From an uncultured Bacilli bacterium (GTDB lineage: Bacteria; Bacillota_I; Bacilli_A; RF39; UBA660): DNA of 64,000 bases. The stretch spans positions 8,242-72,241 of the forward strand of contig CAKPMH010000004.1 in assembly GCA_934167935.1 (NCBI GenBank). The letters run 5' to 3'. The notes beneath the pieces are model-generated. The model did no database searches and was not told where the DNA came from. It saw nothing but the letters and a program-made list of their open reading frames with translations. A program made the position numbers and the translations under genes. Of this stretch, positions 26,394 through 36,653 are shown one piece after another. Each line of letters begins with the position of its first letter. Position 1 is the stretch's first letter.

Positions 26394-27605
26394 ATGGAAC
26401 CTTTAGCAATTATTATGAGACCAAATAAATTAGATGATGTCATAGGCCAAAAACATCTAATTGGAGAAAATAAAGTAATAAGAAATTTAGTAAATAACAA
26501 AAAAATATTTTCTATGATTTTATATGGAAATCCAGGAATTGGTAAAACTACGCTTGCTCTTTCTATTGTAAGTGAACTTAATTTAAAATATAGAATGCTA
26601 AATGCTGTTATTAATAATAAAAAGGATTTTGAAATTGTTGTTGAAGAAGCTAAAATGTATAATGGTATGGTTCTTCTTATGGATGAAATTCATAGATTAA
26701 ATAAAGATAAGCAAGATTTACTTTTACCATACTTAGAAAGTGGTTTAATTACTTTAATTGGTATGACTACATCTAATCCTTATCATAAAATTAATCCAGC
26801 AATTAGAAGTAGATGTCAAATCTTTGAACTTAAATCTTTATCATTTGATGATGTTGTTTTAGCTATTAAAAAAGTTATAGAAAAAAATTGCTTAGAAAAT
26901 TTAAAAATAGATAATGATTCAATCGAATTTATTGCTAAACTTTCTAATGGAGATATTAGATATGCATATAATTTACTTGAAGTAGCATATTATTCTACTA
27001 ATGATTTTAATATTACATTAGATGTTATTAAAAATGTTAATAATAAGCCCGTTTCTTTTTATGATAATTTAGAAAGTGGACATTATGATGTTATTAGTGC
27101 TTTTCAAAAATCTATTAGAGGAAGTGATGTTAATGCCTCACTTCACTATTTAGCTAGACTTATAGATGCAGGTGATTTAGATATTATTTATAGAAGAATG
27201 ACTGTTATTGCATATGAGGATATAGGACTTGCTAATCCATCAATTGGTCCTAAAGTTGATGCGTGCATTAATGCTTGTGAAAGATTAGGCCTTCCTGAGG
27301 CAAGAATTCCTTTAGGTGATATGATAATTGAAATGGCTTTATCTCCTAAATCTAATAGTGGTCATACTGCTTTAGATGCTGCTTTAAATGATATAAATAA
27401 AGGAAATATTGGTAATATACCAGATCATATTAAAACAAATTCTATCACTTATAAATATCCTCATGATTATCCAAACAGTATTGTTAAACAAGAATATTTA
27501 CCACAAAATTTAAGAGGAAGAAAATATTATATTCCTAAAGAAACAAGCAGCTATGAAAAAAGTTTAAAATCAGTTTATGAAAAAATTGATAAAATACTAA
27601 AATAA
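26394..27605 (+). CDS. rarA: Replication-associated recombination protein RarA (MgsA)
   Basis: RarA is an AAA+ ATPase of the clamp-loader clade acting at stalled forks. It begins at MEPLAIIMRPNKLDDVIGQ, with Walker A GNPGIGKTT, Walker B LLMDEIHRLNK, sensor 1 MTTSNPYHKINPAIRSRC and the C-terminal tetramerisation half (YEDIGLANPSIGPKV, HTALDAALNDI). The length of 403 is normal. It is transcribed against the surrounding minus-strand genes, from its own promoter and with its own terminator. Confidence 0.94.
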   Translation: MEPLAIIMRPNKLDDVIGQKHLIGENKVIRNLVNNKKIFSMILYGNPGIGKTTLALSIVSELNLKYRMLNAVINNKKDFEIVVEEAKMYNGMVLLMDEIHRLNKDKQDLLLPYLESGLITLIGMTTSNPYHKINPAIRSRCQIFELKSLSFDDVVLAIKKVIEKNCLENLKIDNDSIEFIAKLSNGDIRYAYNLLEVAYYSTNDFNITLDVIKNVNNKPVSFYDNLESGHYDVISAFQKSIRGSDVNASLHYLARLIDAGDLDIIYRRMTVIAYEDIGLANPSIGPKVDACINACERLGLPEARIPLGDMIIEMALSPKSNSGHTALDAALNDINKGNIGNIPDHIKTNSITYKYPHDYPNSIVKQEYLPQNLRGRKYYIPKETSSYEKSLKSVYEKIDKILK

Positions 27606-27629
27606 AAACTACTATAACAGTAGTTTTTT
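27605..27629. terminator. Terminator between rarA and the pilus operon
   Basis: AAAACTACT-ATAAC-AGTAGTTTT plus T. A-richness on the other side lets it serve both converging units. Confidence 0.8.
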
Positions 27630-28410
27630 AATTTTTAATTAATTTATTAACGTCTATATCATAAATAGTAGTGCCATCTGCTAAATTTAACTTAAAGTTA
27701 TAAATTCTACCCTTAAAATACTCACAATTTGTCCAACTTGTTTTTCCAATATAATTAAAATTTCTTTCTGTATTAATGATTTGCTGTGTTGATGAAGTAC
27801 TATAGAATTCTTCCCCATTAACAAAATATTTAATATCATAATTATCCGAATTTTTTATGCATCTTATTTCTATATTATAAGTTTTATTAATTTCTAACAA
27901 TTTATCTGAAACATGATCTTTTCCTGTTGTTCCTAAATACATATATAACGCAATGTTACCTGTTTTGTAATAATTTTCAAAGCCAATATTATTACTTTGA
28001 AAACCATTTCCTATTTCAAAAATTTTTGAAAAATATTTAAATTCATCCCATCTTGCTTTAAAAGTAACTATAAAACCAGATTTTATATCAATGCTAGATG
28101 ATAAATTTTCTAATTGAATATGATCATCAATTCCATCAAAATTAAAATAATAATCTTTATTTTCATCTTTTTTTATTTCAACACCATTGTTTAATGATTT
28201 TATTTTTTGTTTTTGTAATCTTTTATTGAAAGCATCATACATATCATCACTTGATTTAATTTTATTATATAATTCATTTAATGCGCTTTCTACTGTGGTA
28301 TTTTTATATGCTACCTCACTAGCTAAATATTTGGCTGTTGCATATACAGTACTAGATATGCAAACAATTGCTGTTATAGCAATTATTGTTATTGTTTTAA
28401 TATTTTTCAT
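27628..28410 (-). CDS. Exported LamG/concanavalin-like protein of the pilus operon
   Basis: The N-terminus is a signal-like span ending STVYA (about residue 23), then YLASEVAYKNTTVESALNEL, the module shared with its neighbours. The C-terminal 170 residues look like a LamG/concanavalin jelly roll (YFNFDGIDDHIQLENLSSSI, SGFIVTFKARWDEF, YIGKTSWTNCEYFKG), which usually binds glycans or proteins. The ATG at 28410 (GGAGA upstream) is chosen over an ORF start 18 codons earlier. Last gene of the operon; it may be the adhesive component. Confidence 0.7.
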   Translation of the reverse strand: MKNIKTITIIAITAIVCISSTVYATAKYLASEVAYKNTTVESALNELYNKIKSSDDMYDAFNKRLQKQKIKSLNNGVEIKKDENKDYYFNFDGIDDHIQLENLSSSIDIKSGFIVTFKARWDEFKYFSKIFEIGNGFQSNNIGFENYYKTGNIALYMYLGTTGKDHVSDKLLEINKTYNIEIRCIKNSDNYDIKYFVNGEEFYSTSSTQQIINTERNFNYIGKTSWTNCEYFKGRIYNFKLNLADGTTIYDIDVNKLIKN

Positions 28411-28412
28411 AT

Positions 28413-28916
28413 TTATTCTCCATATAAAGAATCTAGTGCCTCTTCTACTGTTGATACTTTCCAATTAGAATCAGATGGTGTAAATGAAACATCTTTTGAG
28501 TTAATTTCTACAATTTCTGCAGCACAATCACTACCTTTAACAGCTGCTTTTGAACCATCGTAAATTACTTTATAACTATTTATACATAAATCAGCATATG
28601 AAACACGACCTTTAGTAATTTTTACTTTACCACCATTTGGTTTTGTTCCTTTTACTTCTACATTTATTTGTGATACAGGAATACCTTCTTCTGTTGTTGT
28701 ATCTTCTATTTTTGTATATTTTTTATTCATTTCTGCCATTGTATTATTATATTCAATAGCTTTTATATATCCATATGCAGAATCAACTGCAGCTGATTTT
28801 TTTGCATTGTTTATCATATTTAATACAATAGGTGTTGCAATCAATGCTATTATAGCAAGTATTACTATTACTGCTAGTAATTCTAATAATGTAAATCCTT
28901 TTTTATTTGTTTTCAT
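28413..28916 (-). CDS. Type IV prepilin-like protein (major pseudopilin)
   Basis: The class III leader MKTNKKGFTLLELLAVIVIL has the peptidase site between Gly7 and Phe8 and Glu at +5. The hydrophobic helix runs to about residue 32, followed by a polar globular domain with two Cys (ADLCINSY, GSDCAAEI) likely paired. Unusually, the last 14 residues, VSTVEEALDSLYGE, repeat the TVExALxxLY module found just after the membrane span of the neighbouring exported proteins. It is processed by the prepilin peptidase two genes upstream. Confidence 0.87.
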   Translation of the reverse strand: MKTNKKGFTLLELLAVIVILAIIALIATPIVLNMINNAKKSAAVDSAYGYIKAIEYNNTMAEMNKKYTKIEDTTTEEGIPVSQINVEVKGTKPNGGKVKITKGRVSYADLCINSYKVIYDGSKAAVKGSDCAAEIVEINSKDVSFTPSDSNWKVSTVEEALDSLYGE

Positions 28917-28937
28917 TTAAATAACCTCTTTCTTTTA

Positions 28938-29441
28938 TTAATTATATTTAAATTTTAAAGTTATTGTTTTTCCAATTGGAATTATTTCTTTTACAGTGTT
29001 ATAACTAAAGAAATTAATTGCATTATCAGTGCGATTTGAACTGCCAATGTAAAATGCATATTCCCTATTTTCGTCATTTACAACAAATTTATTATTAATT
29101 TTTGGCAAACCTGTAAATAGTAGCCAAATATTATTTCCTGTTAATTCAACTTTTGTTTTAAATGTTATATTAACCCATGTTACTTTATTTTTATCTGTGT
29201 AATATCCACCATTTAAAATGGTAACTCTATCTTTATAAATTGTTAATCCATCTTGTGTATATGGTTTATTTGAATAATTATCATTTACTTTATATAAATC
29301 ATTTAATGCATTTTCTACAGTAGTATTTTTATATGTAATATCACTTGATGAATATTTATTTGCTGCATATACAGAAATAACACTAACTGATAATCCAATA
29401 AATATTCCTATAATTAAGTTTTTATTAAAATATTTTTTCAT
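28938..29441 (-). CDS. Exported pilus-operon protein with TVExALxxLY module, 167 aa
   Basis: A span of about residues 8-24 ends in VSVYA, followed by SSSDITYKNTTVENALNDLY and a strand-rich domain of about 110 residues (ITFKTKVELTGNNIWLLF, KTITLKFKYN at the end). No Cys and no pilin-type leader. It is probably secreted or anchored and assembled with the pseudopilin. The function of the C-terminal domain is unknown. Confidence 0.65.
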   Translation of the reverse strand: MKKYFNKNLIIGIFIGLSVSVISVYAANKYSSSDITYKNTTVENALNDLYKVNDNYSNKPYTQDGLTIYKDRVTILNGGYYTDKNKVTWVNITFKTKVELTGNNIWLLFTGLPKINNKFVVNDENREYAFYIGSSNRTDNAINFFSYNTVKEIIPIGKTITLKFKYN

Positions 29442-29461
29442 GCTTAAACTCCCTTTTATAT

Positions 29462-29917
29462 TTATTTACAAGCAATATAATATACTTGATATTCATATTT
29501 ATATCTTTGCCAACTAGTGGTATATGATGTTGTTAATACACCATCTTTTATTGAAACACGATCATTAGCATCTACTCCATTATTAGAACCTTTCCATGTA
29601 TACATAAAACTACTATTTATATTTTTATCATAAACATTAAAATCATATTCACTTCCTAGCATATGATTAAACATCATTTGTGATGGCTGAAATCCTATAT
29701 CAATTGTTAATTGCGTATTTGCTTCATGTTTAACACTTCCAGTAACACATTCTGAATTACCTTTACTATTATATAGTTCATCTAGTGCTTTATCTACCGT
29801 AGTATTTTTATATGTAACGTCACTTGCTAAATACTTAGTTGTAGCATATACTGTACCAGATATACAAATAATTGCTGTTATAACAATTGCTAATATCATT
29901 TTAATATTTTTTTTCAT
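29462..29917 (-). CDS. Exported pilus-operon protein with TVExALxxLY module, 151 aa
   Basis: The signal-like span ends GTVYA; then come YLASDVTYKNTTVDKALDEL and a strand-rich domain. There are Cys at about 57 (NSECVTGS) and at the penultimate residue, probably a disulfide. The span and module resemble the LamG protein closely, suggesting gene duplication with different C-terminal domains. Translated from AAAGGAG just after the prepilin-peptidase gene. Confidence 0.65.
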   Translation of the reverse strand: MKKNIKMILAIVITAIICISGTVYATTKYLASDVTYKNTTVDKALDELYNSKGNSECVTGSVKHEANTQLTIDIGFQPSQMMFNHMLGSEYDFNVYDKNINSSFMYTWKGSNNGVDANDRVSIKDGVLTTSYTTSWQRYKYEYQVYYIACK

Positions 29918-29929
29918 TTTTTATCTCCT

Positions 29930-30697
29930 TTATTTTATTGTAAGTAAATTAATTAAAGTGTTAAAATCAAATTTAGTTAAAACAATTATAATAGCGGATA
30001 TTGCCAAAAAAGGTCCAAATGGAATTTCATGACTATTATTTTTTTTAAGTAAAATAAGTGATATAGGAAGTCCTATAAATGATGCTAAACAAATACTTAT
30101 ACATGAAGTTGGCCAACCAAGTACTAAACCATATATAAACATTAGTTTAATATCTCCACCGCCCATTGATTCTTTTTTAAACATAAAATCTCCAAATTTT
30201 TTTATAGTAAACATTATAATAAACATTATAATTCCGTTTAATATTGATTTTAATACGAGTGATAACCCACCTTTTATAAACAATTCTATAACAAGTAAAA
30301 TTGTTGTTGTAATTAATAATTCATCTGGAATAATCATTGTTTGATAATCACTAATTATAACAATTAAAAGCATTGATATAAATGTAATTGAAATTAAACA
30401 AGATATAGAAAATCCAAATACTAAATAAGATAATGCAAACATAACTCCTGTTAAAAATTCAAAAATTGTATAAAACCAAGAAATTTTTGCTTTACAATTT
30501 TTACATTTTCCACCTTGCAATAAAAATGAAAAAATAGGAATTAATTCGATTGCTGATAATCTATGATTACATTTTGTACAATGAGAAGGAGGAAATGCAA
30601 TTGATTCCCCCCTAGGAAGTCTATATCCAACTACGTTGTAAAAAGACCCAAGTATTGTACCAAATATAAAGAACATAACTGTAAAATATACTTCCAT
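29930..30697 (-). CDS. Prepilin peptidase (A24A)
   Basis: PilD/ComC-type peptidase that cuts prepilin leaders and usually N-methylates the new end. The domain order is right: GSFYNVVGYRLPRGES, the zinc-binding pair CTKC and CKNC flanking PIFSF, then aspartyl-protease motifs DYQTMIIPDE and GGGDIKLM. About seven spans. The ATG at 30697 with AAAGGAG is preferred over an ORF start 19 codons upstream that would lie inside pilC. 255 residues, normal length. Confidence 0.92.
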   Translation of the reverse strand: MEVYFTVMFFIFGTILGSFYNVVGYRLPRGESIAFPPSHCTKCNHRLSAIELIPIFSFLLQGGKCKNCKAKISWFYTIFEFLTGVMFALSYLVFGFSISCLISITFISMLLIVIISDYQTMIIPDELLITTTILLVIELFIKGGLSLVLKSILNGIIMFIIMFTIKKFGDFMFKKESMGGGDIKLMFIYGLVLGWPTSCISICLASFIGLPISLILLKKNNSHEIPFGPFLAISAIIIVLTKFDFNTLINLLTIK

Positions 30698-30707
30698 AAA
30701 TTCTCCT

Positions 30708-32657
30708 TTACTCCATATCTTGAACTGCAGAATACATCTGGAACATAGGAACAATAATAGATAAAATTATAATACCTACACCAGCAGTTAAAAATATTGT
30801 TAAAATTGGCTCAATAAATGTTTTAAGCCTTGTAACTGTGTTTTTATGTAAATCCTGATAGTAAAGTGAAACCTTCTCCATCATTTCAGATAATTCTCCT
30901 GTTGCTTCTCCTGTTACAATCATTTCATATGCAGGAACTGGAAATGCCCAGTGATCTTTAAAGGCATCAGATATTTTACCACCTCTTGCTAAATTAGATA
31001 TTGTATCTAAAATAAGCATTTTATAAATTTCATTATTTGTAATTTTATTTAATATTTCCATACAATCTGTTATAGGAACATTATGAGCTAGTAATGATGA
31101 GAATGTCTTAGTAAATAATGTTACTTCATTATATATGATAACATTTTTAAATACTGGCATTTTCATAACCATCCATTGACATAATGTTCTAAATATTTTA
31201 ATTTTTTTATAGCAATAAATTAATAATATTATAACTAGGACTATACATAATAAAAGCAAGAACCATTTTTTCTTTAAGAAAGCACTCATTTTAAGTATAA
31301 TAACTGTTATAGTTGGTAATTCTGTATCCATTGACTCATATATTTCTACAAATTGTGGTACTACGAAAACCATTACAAATATCATAACAGCTATTGCAAA
31401 AACAAATACTAATGTTGGATATGTCATAGCTGTAATCATTTGTTTTCTAGATGCTTCTACTTCAGAATAATAATTTGCCATATCATCTAAAACTTCTGGA
31501 AGTGATCCAGTCATTTCAGCTGTTTTTACCATATTTATAAGTAATTTAGGGAATGCTACATCTTGCATTTCCATTGCTGAACTAAAGCTTTCTCCAATTG
31601 TTAATTCATATATAACAGCTCTAAATATTTTTTGATATTTTTTATTTTTATATTGTCTTGCTACTATTCTTAATGCTTCTACTAATGGGATACCTGCTTT
31701 AATATAAGTAGATAGTTGAGTTAAAAAGAATATTAAATCTTTATTTTTAAATTTTGTTTTATTTGTACTAGTATTACTATGTAATATTTGAATCATTTTG
31801 TTTGTTTTAATGCTATATACTTCATATCCTTCACTTAATAAATAAGAATGTACTTCAACTTTAGAATAAGCATTAAAATAATCTTTTACTATTTTTCCAT
31901 TTAAATCTTTAGCAACATATTCATATAATACTTTTTTTTCACTTTTAACGGCATCTGCTCCTTCATAATCAATTAAAAGCGTTTGTCTTTTCATATCTTT
32001 TTTATTTCTTATATCTTTAGAAAAAATGTTATTTTTAAATTTTTTACCTATTTTTGCAAATAATAATGGAATAATTAATAAAACTTTTTTTATTTTTTTA
32101 CTGAATGGTTCTTTTGTAATTTTAACATCTTTATTTACATAAGCTTCTGAATCAAGTTTTTTTCTTAAATTTCTTTTTAAAGCAGCTTTCTTCTTTTTTT
32201 CAGCTTCTTTTATATAATTTAAAACTACATCATCAATTACATTATTATTTATTTGTTTTATATTTATATTTTTTTCTTCATTAATTAAATTTTTTGGTTC
32301 ATTTTTTATAATTTCTTTTTTTTCTTCTTTAGATTTTATTTTTTTATTTTTTTCTTTTTTTTCTACAACTTTAATATCTTTAGTTTTCTTTTCTTTTTTC
32401 TTTTTTAAATTATTTTTATTTTTATTTTTAAATGGTTTTATTATTATATGAATTATATATAATAATCCATCTTTTGCTTTTTTTAAGAAATTTACATTAA
32501 TATATAATACATATAATATACCCGTAAACATATATTTTATAAATTTAAATAATAAATTAGCAATAAAAAACACCCCTACAAATGGATAAGTTATAATTTT
32601 TGCAACAGAAAAATTAGCTGTTTTTAAATTGTTTTTTTGCATATTTATATACACCAT
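30708..32657 (-). CDS. PilC/GspF-type inner-membrane platform protein with basic N-terminal extension
   Basis: The C-terminal 380 residues are a tandem GspF platform: LTQLSTYIKAGIPLVEALRI then ETGSLPEVL-like MTGSLPEVLDDMANYY, a span, and the second copy TLFTKTFSSLLAHNVPITD with TGEATGELSEMMEKVS. The first 240 residues are unusual: a membrane-prone stretch (16-75), then an extremely Lys/Glu-rich segment (about 78-150, likely coiled) and a helical linker. Normal GspF proteins are about 400 aa; this one has 649. It leads the operon. No assembly ATPase (PilB/GspE) is encoded next to it. Confidence 0.85.
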   Translation of the reverse strand: MVYINMQKNNLKTANFSVAKIITYPFVGVFFIANLLFKFIKYMFTGILYVLYINVNFLKKAKDGLLYIIHIIIKPFKNKNKNNLKKKKEKKTKDIKVVEKKEKNKKIKSKEEKKEIIKNEPKNLINEEKNINIKQINNNVIDDVVLNYIKEAEKKKKAALKRNLRKKLDSEAYVNKDVKITKEPFSKKIKKVLLIIPLLFAKIGKKFKNNIFSKDIRNKKDMKRQTLLIDYEGADAVKSEKKVLYEYVAKDLNGKIVKDYFNAYSKVEVHSYLLSEGYEVYSIKTNKMIQILHSNTSTNKTKFKNKDLIFFLTQLSTYIKAGIPLVEALRIVARQYKNKKYQKIFRAVIYELTIGESFSSAMEMQDVAFPKLLINMVKTAEMTGSLPEVLDDMANYYSEVEASRKQMITAMTYPTLVFVFAIAVMIFVMVFVVPQFVEIYESMDTELPTITVIILKMSAFLKKKWFLLLLCIVLVIILLIYCYKKIKIFRTLCQWMVMKMPVFKNVIIYNEVTLFTKTFSSLLAHNVPITDCMEILNKITNNEIYKMLILDTISNLARGGKISDAFKDHWAFPVPAYEMIVTGEATGELSEMMEKVSLYYQDLHKNTVTRLKTFIEPILTIFLTAGVGIIILSIIVPMFQMYSAVQDME

Positions 32658-32759
32658 CCATTCTCCCTTTATTATTCTACTATTAAAATTATAACATACT
32701 TTTTATAAATGTAAAACATTTTTTTAAAATATCATATAATAATTTAGAAAGGAGGGCTT

Positions 32760-33113
32760 ATGAATTATTATAATCCGTATTATGCTTATCCATATATAAC
32801 AAGTGCCGCATCTAAACCAGGTATTTTAAGAGGATTATTTAGTGGTTTAAAAGGAATTAATTTTTCATCTATTTTATCTGGAACACAAAAAACGCTTGGT
32901 ATTGTAAACCAAACTATTCCTTTAGTAAAACAAGCAACTCCTGTTTTTAAAAACGCAAAAACAATGTTTAAAGTGATGAATGAATTTAAAAAAGTTGATA
33001 TTCCAGTAAAAAATAAAGTAAATTTAAATAACAAAGAAAATAATATTAAAGCAGAAGTAAATGATTATGTTAATGATACTAAACTAAACGAGGGGCCTAC
33101 ATTTTTTTTATAA
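32760..33113 (+). CDS. yqfQ: YqfQ-like spore coat protein
   Basis: 117 residues with a Tyr/Pro-rich head (MNYYNPYYAYPYI), a Gly/Ser stretch (GILRGLFSGLKGINFSSIL) and the typical QKTLGIVNQTIPLVKQATPVF repeat-like helical part. This matches the YqfQ/VrrA family as I recall it. In Bacillus, yqfQ lies downstream of dnaG-sigA-trmK; here it lies next to trmK but on the opposite strand. AGAAAGGAGG precedes the ATG. Confidence 0.72.
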   Translation: MNYYNPYYAYPYITSAASKPGILRGLFSGLKGINFSSILSGTQKTLGIVNQTIPLVKQATPVFKNAKTMFKVMNEFKKVDIPVKNKVNLNNKENNIKAEVNDYVNDTKLNEGPTFFL

Positions 33114-33134
33114 GAGAACTAAATGTTCTTTTTT
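33113..33134. terminator. Bidirectional terminator between yqfQ and trmK
   Basis: AGAAC-TAAAT-GTTCT followed by T on the plus strand, with A-rich flanks on the other. Confidence 0.65.
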
Positions 33135-33771
33135 ATATTTTTTTATTTAAGTAATTATTTTCTATTTTTATTTTAATTTTTTTTATTATATATTTATTTG
33201 GTATTTTATTATAAATAATATTATTTTTGCTTATTAAGTATTTTATATATTCTTTATTATCAAAATTAATACCACATTTATAATCAAAATAATTATATTT
33301 TTTATAACCTTTTTTAAATTTAATTATAGTGTAATATTTAGATTTATCTTTAATATTAACTTCTTTATCTATAAAAAAACCTAATTTATTTATTTTTTTT
33401 CTAATATTATATAAATCGTTATTTGATTGAATAATTAAATTATCTATTTTTTTATATTCACTTTTTTTTATTATATTTAGTATTGTACTAGCACCCATAC
33501 CACATATAACAATTGTGTTATTTTCATCTATAAAAACATTAGAAAGGCCATCACTTATAATGGTTTTAATATCATTTTCTAAATTATATTTTTTAATATT
33601 ATTTTTAGCACTTTCTAAAGCATTATTGTTTACATCAATTGCTACACAATTATTTTTTTTATTTAGTGTTAAATATATATCGATTAATGCGTGATCACAA
33701 CCAATATCATAAACAGTTGTTTTATCATCTATTAAACTTACAATTGTATTTAATCTTTTAGTAAGCTTCAT
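33133..33771 (-). CDS. trmK: tRNA (adenine-22-N1)-methyltransferase TrmK
   Basis: The SAM-binding motif VYDIGCDHALIDIYL is near residues 19-33, with AIDVNNNALESAKNNIKKYN and the acceptor-loop IVICGMGASTI following. 212 residues; family members are about 230. It methylates A22 in tRNA. It overlaps the rpoD stop by one base, and the order dnaG-rpoD-trmK is the Bacillus one. Confidence 0.88.
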   Translation of the reverse strand: MKLTKRLNTIVSLIDDKTTVYDIGCDHALIDIYLTLNKKNNCVAIDVNNNALESAKNNIKKYNLENDIKTIISDGLSNVFIDENNTIVICGMGASTILNIIKKSEYKKIDNLIIQSNNDLYNIRKKINKLGFFIDKEVNIKDKSKYYTIIKFKKGYKKYNYFDYKCGINFDNKEYIKYLISKNNIIYNKIPNKYIIKKIKIKIENNYLNKKI

Positions 33772-34850
33772 TAGTCACCCATATAATCTTTTAGTTTTCT
33801 AGAACGTGAAGGATGTCTTAATTTTCTTAATGCTTTTGCTTCTATTTGACGTATTCTCTCTCTTGTAACACCGAACATTTGACCAACTTCTTCTAGAGTT
33901 CTTGATTTTCCATCTTCAAGTCCAAATCTAAGTCTTATTACTTTTTCTTCTCTTTCTGTTAGTGTTTGTAGTACTTCTGAAATTTCATCTTTTAGAAGTT
34001 CATTTGTTGCATATTCTTCTGGGCTTACATTTCTCTCATCTTTTATGAAATCTCCTAAGTGAGAATCATCTTCTTCTCCAATTGGAGTTTCTAGACTAAC
34101 TGGTTCTTGACTGATTTTATATATTTCTCTTATTTTATCTACTGACATATTCATTTTTTTAGCTAATTCTTCTTCACTTGGTTCTCTATTAAGTTCAAGT
34201 GTTAATTGTCTTTGAATACGAGCTAATTTATTTATTGTTTCAACCATATGAACAGGAACTCTTATTGTTCTTGCTTGATCAGCTATTGCTCTTGTTATTG
34301 CTTGTCTAATCCACCAAGTTGCATATGTTGAAAATTTGTATCCTTTTGATACGTCAAATTTATCTACGGCTTTCATAAGTCCAATATTTCCTTCTTGAAT
34401 TAAATCTAGAAAAAGCATTCCTCTTCCTACATATCTTTTAGCTATACTAACTACTAGTCTTAAGTTTGCTTCTGCAAGTTCTGCTTTTGCTGTTTCATCT
34501 CCTAGAAGTATACGATCTGCAAGTGCTAATTCTTCATCCATAGAAAGTAATTTAATTTGTCCTATTTCTTTTAAATACATTCTAACAGGATCATTTATTG
34601 TTAAATCTTTTGTTAAAATATTATCATCAAGTAATAATCCATCATCTGTTTCATCGTCATCTTCTTCTTCTGATACTATTTTAATACCATTTTCATTAAA
34701 CAAATTATATAATTCATCTAATTCTTCATTTGTAAGTTCTAATCCTTTTAATGAATTAGCTAGTTCTTCATAAGTTAAAGTCCCTTTCTTTTTACCATTT
34801 TTTAATAATTCTTCTTTTCTTTCTTCAAATGTTTTAATTTCATTTACCAT
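33771..34850 (-). CDS. rpoD: Primary sigma factor RpoD (sigma-A)
   Basis: All conserved regions of a primary sigma factor are visible: 1.2 ([17 protein letters not shown]), 2.1-2.4 ([51 protein letters not shown]), 3 ([13 protein letters not shown]) and 4.2 ([20 protein letters not shown]). 359 residues. It recognises the TTGACA/TATAAT promoters noted in this window. AGGGGAATAAT precedes the ATG. Between dnaG and trmK, probably one operon. Confidence 0.97.
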   Translation of the reverse strand: MVNEIKTFEERKEELLKNGKKKGTLTYEELANSLKGLELTNEELDELYNLFNENGIKIVSEEEDDDETDDGLLLDDNILTKDLTINDPVRMYLKEIGQIKLLSMDEELALADRILLGDETAKAELAEANLRLVVSIAKRYVGRGMLFLDLIQEGNIGLMKAVDKFDVSKGYKFSTYATWWIRQAITRAIADQARTIRVPVHMVETINKLARIQRQLTLELNREPSEEELAKKMNMSVDKIREIYKISQEPVSLETPIGEEDDSHLGDFIKDERNVSPEEYATNELLKDEISEVLQTLTEREEKVIRLRFGLEDGKSRTLEEVGQMFGVTRERIRQIEAKALRKLRHPSRSRKLKDYMGD

Positions 34851-34851
34851 A

Positions 34852-36603
34852 TTATTCCCCTACCTCACAATTTATTTTATTTATTTCTAATATTTTTTCA
34901 GCATATTCTGCTTTTTTTAATGGATCTAGTTCCATTTTCATTAAATCTTTAAGTCTTTTACTTTCAACTTTAATATTATAATTTTTTATTGTTTTTATAT
35001 AATCTAAGATTTCTTCATTTGTATATTCATCTTTTAAATTAAGCAAATTTATTTCTTTTATCGTATTTATTAATTCTTGATCATCTTTAAGTGAAATCAT
35101 TAAATCTGAAATATTTATATAATCATTATTTTTATAAAAATAAGTTATTTCAAATGCTAATTTTCGGTATTTATCTGTTGGCATATATCCAATATTATTT
35201 TGATACATTTTAATTACATTAGTACTTTCTAACATATAATATAAAAGATATTGTTCAGCTTTTATATACATATTAGTTTTTGGTAATTTAATTGTCTTTT
35301 TTATAACTATATTTTTTTCTTTACTTTTAATTTTACTTCTTAAAAATTCTATATCAAGTGATGACTCGTTACTTAGTTTTTTTAGTGTTACTTCTCTTAA
35401 AACATCATCTTCTATATTATTTAATTCATCTATAATTAAATTAACATAAGAAGACATATCTACTGAATTATTTAAATCTTTTCCTTTTTTTAAATAATTT
35501 AATTTAAAATCCATTATACTAATTGGATTTTCTATTTTATTTATAAATTTTTCTTTACCATATTTTAGTATATATTCATCTGGATCTAAATTTTCTTCTA
35601 ATCTTACTATTTTAGGATTAATACCTAACCTCATAAGTTCATTACTACATGAATATGTTGCTTTAGCACCTGCTTCGTCTCCATCAAAACATAATATTAT
35701 ATTTTTAGCCATACGTTTTAAGAGATTTGCTTGTTCTTTTGTTACAGCTGTTCCCATACTAACTACAACATTTTTAACACCTATACTATAAGCTCTAAAC
35801 AAATCCATAAATCCTTCCATAATAATTACAGAACCTTTTATTCTTGCTTCTTCACGAGCTAATTTATAATTGTATAAAATTTCACCTTTTTTAAATATTT
35901 CTGTTTCTTCTGTATTTTTATATTTTGATGGTTTATTATCATAATATTTTTTATATATTCTTCCGCTAAAACCAATTATTTTATCATTTAAATCTGTTAT
36001 TGGAATCATTATTCTATCATAGAAAGAATCATACATATTAAGTCCATCTTTGATAACTAAACCACTATTTATTAATTTATTTTCATCATATTTTTTATGT
36101 TTTAATAATTTTGTTAAATTATTATCTTTTAAGGCTAGTCCAATTTTAAATTGTTTAATTATATCATCTGTTATATTTCTATCATTTAGATATTTTTTGG
36201 CATCGAGTCCATCTTCTGTATTTATATTATTTTGATATAACTTACTAGCAATTTCATACATTTCATATAATTCATTATCTTTTTTCTTTTCTTTTATATT
36301 TGATATTTTAAGGTCAATTCCAGCTATATCAGCACACATTTTTAAAGCTTCTATAAAACTTATATGTTCATATTCTTCTAAAAAGGTAAAAACAGTTCCG
36401 GTTGCTCCACATGAGAAACATGTATATATTTGTTTTTCTCTTGAAACACTCATGCTTGGATTTGTGTCATCATGAAATGGACAAACACCAAACAAGTTTT
36501 TACCTTTACCTACTAAAGGAATATATTTAGATATAACATCTACTATATCAACACTGTTTTTTATTTCATTTATTTTTTCTTGATCTATTTTTTGTCCATT
36601 CAT
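34852..36603 (-). CDS. dnaG: DNA primase DnaG
   Basis: The CHC2 zinc finger ([20 protein letters not shown], then CFSCGATG) is at about residues 38-65. The TOPRIM core follows with [12 protein letters not shown] and [11 protein letters not shown]. The C-terminal helicase-binding part is Lys-rich and divergent. The ATG at 36603 fits GGGAG; the GTG nine bases upstream overlaps that site. It makes RNA primers at the fork. First gene of the dnaG-rpoD-trmK unit. Confidence 0.96.
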   Translation of the reverse strand: MNGQKIDQEKINEIKNSVDIVDVISKYIPLVGKGKNLFGVCPFHDDTNPSMSVSREKQIYTCFSCGATGTVFTFLEEYEHISFIEALKMCADIAGIDLKISNIKEKKKDNELYEMYEIASKLYQNNINTEDGLDAKKYLNDRNITDDIIKQFKIGLALKDNNLTKLLKHKKYDENKLINSGLVIKDGLNMYDSFYDRIMIPITDLNDKIIGFSGRIYKKYYDNKPSKYKNTEETEIFKKGEILYNYKLAREEARIKGSVIIMEGFMDLFRAYSIGVKNVVVSMGTAVTKEQANLLKRMAKNIILCFDGDEAGAKATYSCSNELMRLGINPKIVRLEENLDPDEYILKYGKEKFINKIENPISIMDFKLNYLKKGKDLNNSVDMSSYVNLIIDELNNIEDDVLREVTLKKLSNESSLDIEFLRSKIKSKEKNIVIKKTIKLPKTNMYIKAEQYLLYYMLESTNVIKMYQNNIGYMPTDKYRKLAFEITYFYKNNDYINISDLMISLKDDQELINTIKEINLLNLKDEYTNEEILDYIKTIKNYNIKVESKRLKDLMKMELDPLKKAEYAEKILEINKINCEVGE

Positions 36604-36653
36604 AAAAAACACTCCCTAATATTAATATACGACAAAAAATTTAAAAACCCTTT

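Noticed and set aside
34852..36603. 36050-36235 plus-strand ORF inside dnaG
   Set aside because: Shadow frame with no ribosome site, inside a conserved gene.
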